A stretch of DNA of 64,000 bases from Occultella aeris (lineage in GTDB: Bacteria; Actinomycetota; Actinomycetes; Actinomycetales; Beutenbergiaceae), in assembly GCF_902703175.1 (NCBI RefSeq), contig NZ_CACRYJ010000014.1:62001-126000 (forward strand). Direction: 5' to 3'. A program made the translations under genes and the position numbers. Position 1 is the stretch's first letter, and every line of letters starts with the position of its first letter. The notes under the pieces are model-generated. The model had not been told where the DNA came from and made no database searches. It saw only the letters and a list, made by a program, of their open reading frames with translations. Positions 61,070 to 64,000 of this stretch are shown here, piece by piece.

Positions 61070-64000
61070 ATGCGCAGCGCCGGGGGCCGCAACGCCATGC
61101 TCGACGACCGGATGGGCGACCATCGACTCCTCCCGCGACGACGCCTGGTGGCGTTCGGTTCGGTGGCGGTGGCCGCCGTGGCGCTGTCGCTGTCTGGGGC
61201 ACCGCCGGCGGTCGCCGCGGGCTTCACCTGGTACGTCGACCAGGGCGTCGGAGCCGACGCGCCGGACTGTGGCGAGACCGCCGGCGCGGGCGCGTGCGCC
61301 ACGATCGGTGCGGCGCTGGCGCAGGTCACCGCCGATGACGTCGTGGAGATCGCGGCCGGCAGTTACGCCGAGACGCTGACGATCACCACCCCGGTCACGC
61401 TGCACGGCGTCAGCGCGGGCGAGGTGGTGCTGACCAACCCCGCCGTCGACGACACGGCAACCGTGCTCGTCGATGCCGACGGCGCCGTGACGATCGCCGA
61501 CCTGACTTTCGTCGCCGAGAACACCAGCGGCGCGGTCAAGCCGGTGATCCATCTCGCCGGGGACCGGACCGCGACCCTCTCGGGCATCGTCATCAGTGCC
61601 GGGCCGTCGGGCCTGATCGGCGCGACCGTTGGCGTGCTGACGGATGGTGGCAGCACGGTCACCATCGAGGACGCATCCATCAGCGGAACCTTCAACGGCG
61701 TCGCGGCCGGCGGCCTCTCGACAGAGCCCGGGGACCCGGCGCCGGCCACCGTGTCGATCAGCGGATCCACCATCGCTGCCACCGGCACGGGGGTCGGTCT
61801 GCTGGCGGGCGAGGCGACGATCACCGGTGGATCGGTGTCCGGCACCCTCGGTGCCGGACTCACCGGCTACACCAGCGGTGCGGTGTTCGACGTGACCGGT
61901 ACGTCGATCACCGACAGCGGTGCGCCCGAGGGCGGGACGTTTCGTGGTGGCGTGGTGCTCTACCAGGGCGGCACGTTCCTCGGCGAGGACGTCACGATCT
62001 CGGGCAACGACAACGGCCTGATGCTGCCCGAGGGCGGCACCGTCACGTTGACCGACAGCGCCGTGACCGGCAACCTCGGCGAGGAGTCGGGTCAGGGGAT
62101 CTTCGGCCGGGCAGGTGAGTCGGCGGGCGGCGATCCCATCCCGCTCACCGTCTCGCTCACCGGGACCGAGGTCTCCGGCAATGGGGTCGGGCTGACCCTG
62201 GAGGGCGCTCAGACGCAGATCAGCGACAGCACCATCGCCGACAACCTCGCCGGGATCTCTTCCACAGCCGGGGAAGCCGGAGCGAGCTTGGAACTCACCG
62301 ACAGCGTCGTGACGGGCAACGCCCCCGTCGACATCGGCGCGCCGGGCTCGATGGTCCCGGCAGGCGTGTTCATCGGGGGTCCTGTCGATGCCGTCGTGAC
62401 CAACACCGAGATCAGCGCCAACCTGATCGGGATGTACGTGACCGCTGCCGACGTCACGGTGACCGGCGGCGAGGTGTCCGACAACGACTGGGCCGGGATC
62501 TTCGCGGCTGAGGAGCCTTACGCGACGCTGAGGACCACGGTGGACGTGACGGGCACGTCGATCACCGGGAACGGTCTGAACAACGGTGGCGCAGTTTACG
62601 GTTTCGGGGGCATCGCCATCCGATTCGCTGCGACCGTCACCGGGAGCGATCTGACGATCGCCGGCAACTCCGTCGGCGCCATGGTGCAGGGCGGTGCGCT
62701 CTCACTCACGGACAGCACGATCACGGACAGCGTGAGGACGCCGTTCGACAATCCCGCCGGGGTGCCGTTCACGGGCCACGGCATCCTTGCGACCGAGGCC
62801 GGCGCGTTCTGGCCCGGGGACGTCCAACTGGTCCGTACCGAGGTCTCCGGCAACGAGTCCAACGGCCTCCTGTTGAGTTATCGGGCCGGCGGCCTCATCC
62901 AGGCAAGCACCGTCGCCGGCAACGGTGGCGCCGGCATCGGCTGGGGGATCGGCGAACTGACCGACGAGTACCCCGTGGAGCCGCTGCTGCTCGCCGGCAG
63001 CACGGTCGCGCAGAATGCCGAGGGGGTGCTCGCCCTGGGCGAGGACGCCGAGGTGACCGTGATCGGGTCGATCGTGGATAGCCCCGACGGCGTACCCGTC
63101 TGTACCGGTGAGACGTCCAGTCTGACCGACGCCGGCTTCAACCTCGCCTCCGACGACACGTGCGCGCTCGACGCCGGCACAATCGTCGGGGACCCACTGC
63201 TCGACGCCCTCGGCGACAACGGCGGCCCGTCGCGCACCGCGCTCCCGGGACCGACGAGCCCGGCGGTGAACCTGGTCCCCACCGGCACCTCGGTGCCTTG
63301 GGGCGCGGCCACGATCGACCTGTGCCCCGGCCAGTTCGATCAGCGCGGCGGGGGATTCCCCCGACTCGTGGGTGACGCATGTGACGCCGGAGCGGTCGAA
63401 CGCTCCGGCGGGGTGGTCACCGTGACCGCGAGCGACGCGACCACCTACGAGGGCGCGTTCGAGCCGGAGGTGACCGCCGACTACACCGGCTTCGTGGCCG
63501 GCGACACCGTCGACGACCTGGACACGCTGCCCACGTGCGGCTACGACATCGCGGCGGGCACCACGTTCTGCAGCGGCGGCGCGGATGACTTCTACACGTT
63601 CGTGTACGTCGACGGCACCCTGACCGTGCTCGACCCGCTGGTGATCGTGACCGACTCGCTGCCGGACGCAGAGGTCGGCGAGGAGTACTCGGTCACGCTC
63701 GAGGCGACCGGCGGCAACGGCGGCCCCTACACCTGGGGCGTGTTCGACGGAGACCTTCCGGCCGGTCTCGAGCTCGACACCGAGTCAGGTGAGATCTCGG
63801 GAACTCCCGAGGTCGCCGGCGACGTGACGTTCACGGTGTTCGTGGGCGACCCCATCACGAAGGTGTTCACGATCAGCGTGGCGGCCGCACCCACCGCGCC
63901 GACGGACCCGCCGACCACCGCACCGACCGACCCGCCGAGCAGCCCCGACCCGAACGTGCTGCCGACCGACGCGGGTGCACCGCCGAGCGGCGCCGGCCAG
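61070..64000 (+). CDS. Secreted beta-helix surface protein with choice-of-anchor and Ig-like modules, C-terminally cut by the window
   Basis: I translated 977 residues without a stop to the window end. AGGGGA precedes the ATG. Order: Arg-rich signal peptide (RRRLVAFGSVAVAAVALSLSG...AVAA); a CSLREA-like start (WYVDQGVGADAPDCGE...CATIGAALAQV); a long parallel beta-helix (about 90-690) of short coils with repeated TGTSITGNG/DSTITDS steps; a choice-of-anchor Q module (LGDNGGPSRTALPG...FDQRGGGFPRL...CDAGAVE); an MBG-like module (about 785-860); a He_PIG putative Ig domain (AEVGEEYSVTLEATGG...GEISGTPEVAGD); and a Pro/Thr-rich linker (TDPPTTAPTDPP). It is probably an adhesin or glycan-binding protein anchored by an unseen C terminus. 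Confidence 0.85.
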   Translation, partial: MRSAGGRNAMLDDRMGDHRLLPRRRLVAFGSVAVAAVALSLSGAPPAVAAGFTWYVDQGVGADAPDCGETAGAGACATIGAALAQVTADDVVEIAAGSYAETLTITTPVTLHGVSAGEVVLTNPAVDDTATVLVDADGAVTIADLTFVAENTSGAVKPVIHLAGDRTATLSGIVISAGPSGLIGATVGVLTDGGSTVTIEDASISGTFNGVAAGGLSTEPGDPAPATVSISGSTIAATGTGVGLLAGEATITGGSVSGTLGAGLTGYTSGAVFDVTGTSITDSGAPEGGTFRGGVVLYQGGTFLGEDVTISGNDNGLMLPEGGTVTLTDSAVTGNLGEESGQGIFGRAGESAGGDPIPLTVSLTGTEVSGNGVGLTLEGAQTQISDSTIADNLAGISSTAGEAGASLELTDSVVTGNAPVDIGAPGSMVPAGVFIGGPVDAVVTNTEISANLIGMYVTAADVTVTGGEVSDNDWAGIFAAEEPYATLRTTVDVTGTSITGNGLNNGGAVYGFGGIAIRFAATVTGSDLTIAGNSVGAMVQGGALSLTDSTITDSVRTPFDNPAGVPFTGHGILATEAGAFWPGDVQLVRTEVSGNESNGLLLSYRAGGLIQASTVAGNGGAGIGWGIGELTDEYPVEPLLLAGSTVAQNAEGVLALGEDAEVTVIGSIVDSPDGVPVCTGETSSLTDAGFNLASDDTCALDAGTIVGDPLLDALGDNGGPSRTALPGPTSPAVNLVPTGTSVPWGAATIDLCPGQFDQRGGGFPRLVGDACDAGAVERSGGVVTVTASDATTYEGAFEPEVTADYTGFVAGDTVDDLDTLPTCGYDIAAGTTFCSGGADDFYTFVYVDGTLTVLDPLVIVTDSLPDAEVGEEYSVTLEATGGNGGPYTWGVFDGDLPAGLELDTESGEISGTPEVAGDVTFTVFVGDPITKVFTISVAAAPTAPTDPPTTAPTDPPSSPDPNVLPTDAGAPPSGAGQ

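Noticed and set aside
1-64000. tRNA, rRNA, CRISPR, insertion sequence, phage or toxin-antitoxin genes
   Set aside because: I looked on both strands for tRNA arms, spaced identical repeats, transposase motifs and small paired genes and saw none. A covariance or profile search could still find short RNAs.

Overview
The window is about 70% G+C by eye. It is gene-dense, uses GTG starts freely and has many 4-base stop/start overlaps (ATGA or GTGA). These traits, the NAD-dependent large glutamate dehydrogenase, Tat-exported proteins and the many IclR, LacI and TetR regulators point to a free-living high-G+C actinobacterium. The family content suggests Micrococcales, near Beutenbergiaceae/Ruaniaceae; that placement is inference. 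I see no tRNA, rRNA, CRISPR array, insertion sequence or phage gene. Layout: 2-3184 is the C-terminal part of a large NAD-glutamate dehydrogenase. 3293-8008 is a very large Tat-exported protein with two golvesin-type C-terminal domains. 8087-9348 is a membrane protein coupled to an ECF sigma factor, followed by three small genes (a hypothetical, a UBP-type zinc finger and a VOC protein). 10709-16715 (minus) holds a GH78 rhamnosidase, a multidrug-type ABC half-transporter and a coiled-coil protein. 16814-23543 (minus) is a five-gene operon: FecCD permease, ATPase, lipoprotein binding protein, then two CydDC/IrtAB-like half-transporters; iron, siderophore or heme uptake is the likely role. 23590-25303 holds an EamA exporter and an alkaline-phosphatase-superfamily enzyme. 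Carbohydrate systems: (1) 25375-32830, a Tat-exported toroid protein divergent from an operon of IclR regulator, FAD_oxidored enzyme and a sugar ABC importer. (2) 34171-38761, a beta-helix/discoidin protein divergent from a GDSL esterase and a CE7 deacetylase. (3) 38695-49780, an eight-gene minus-strand operon (binding protein, two permeases, SDR dehydrogenase, two heparinase II/III-like lyases, YesL-like membrane protein, IclR) divergent from a LacI regulator. Together these would import acidic oligosaccharides, cleave them inside the cell and process the products. (4) 56341-58656, a GH42 beta-galactosidase with a disordered repeat tail. Several regulator/target pairs face each other across short promoters with visible operators: TetR/DUF1772 (32970-34087), SRPBCC/HxlR (52974-54068) and TetR/VOC (59741-60876). 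In the last two, the -10 hexamer lies 7 bases before the start codon, predicting leaderless mRNAs. msrB-msrA form a methionine-sulfoxide repair operon (54161-55191). A DUF1801 gene (49909-50300) is broken by a one-base frameshift. The window ends inside a secreted beta-helix surface protein (61070-64000) whose C terminus lies beyond the window. Most of the annotation is ordinary actinobacterial accessory content. The most promising less-described pieces are the FAD_oxidored sugar system, the heparinase operon, the double-golvesin protein and the repeat-bearing TetR. All operator, promoter and substrate statements are inference from sequence pattern.
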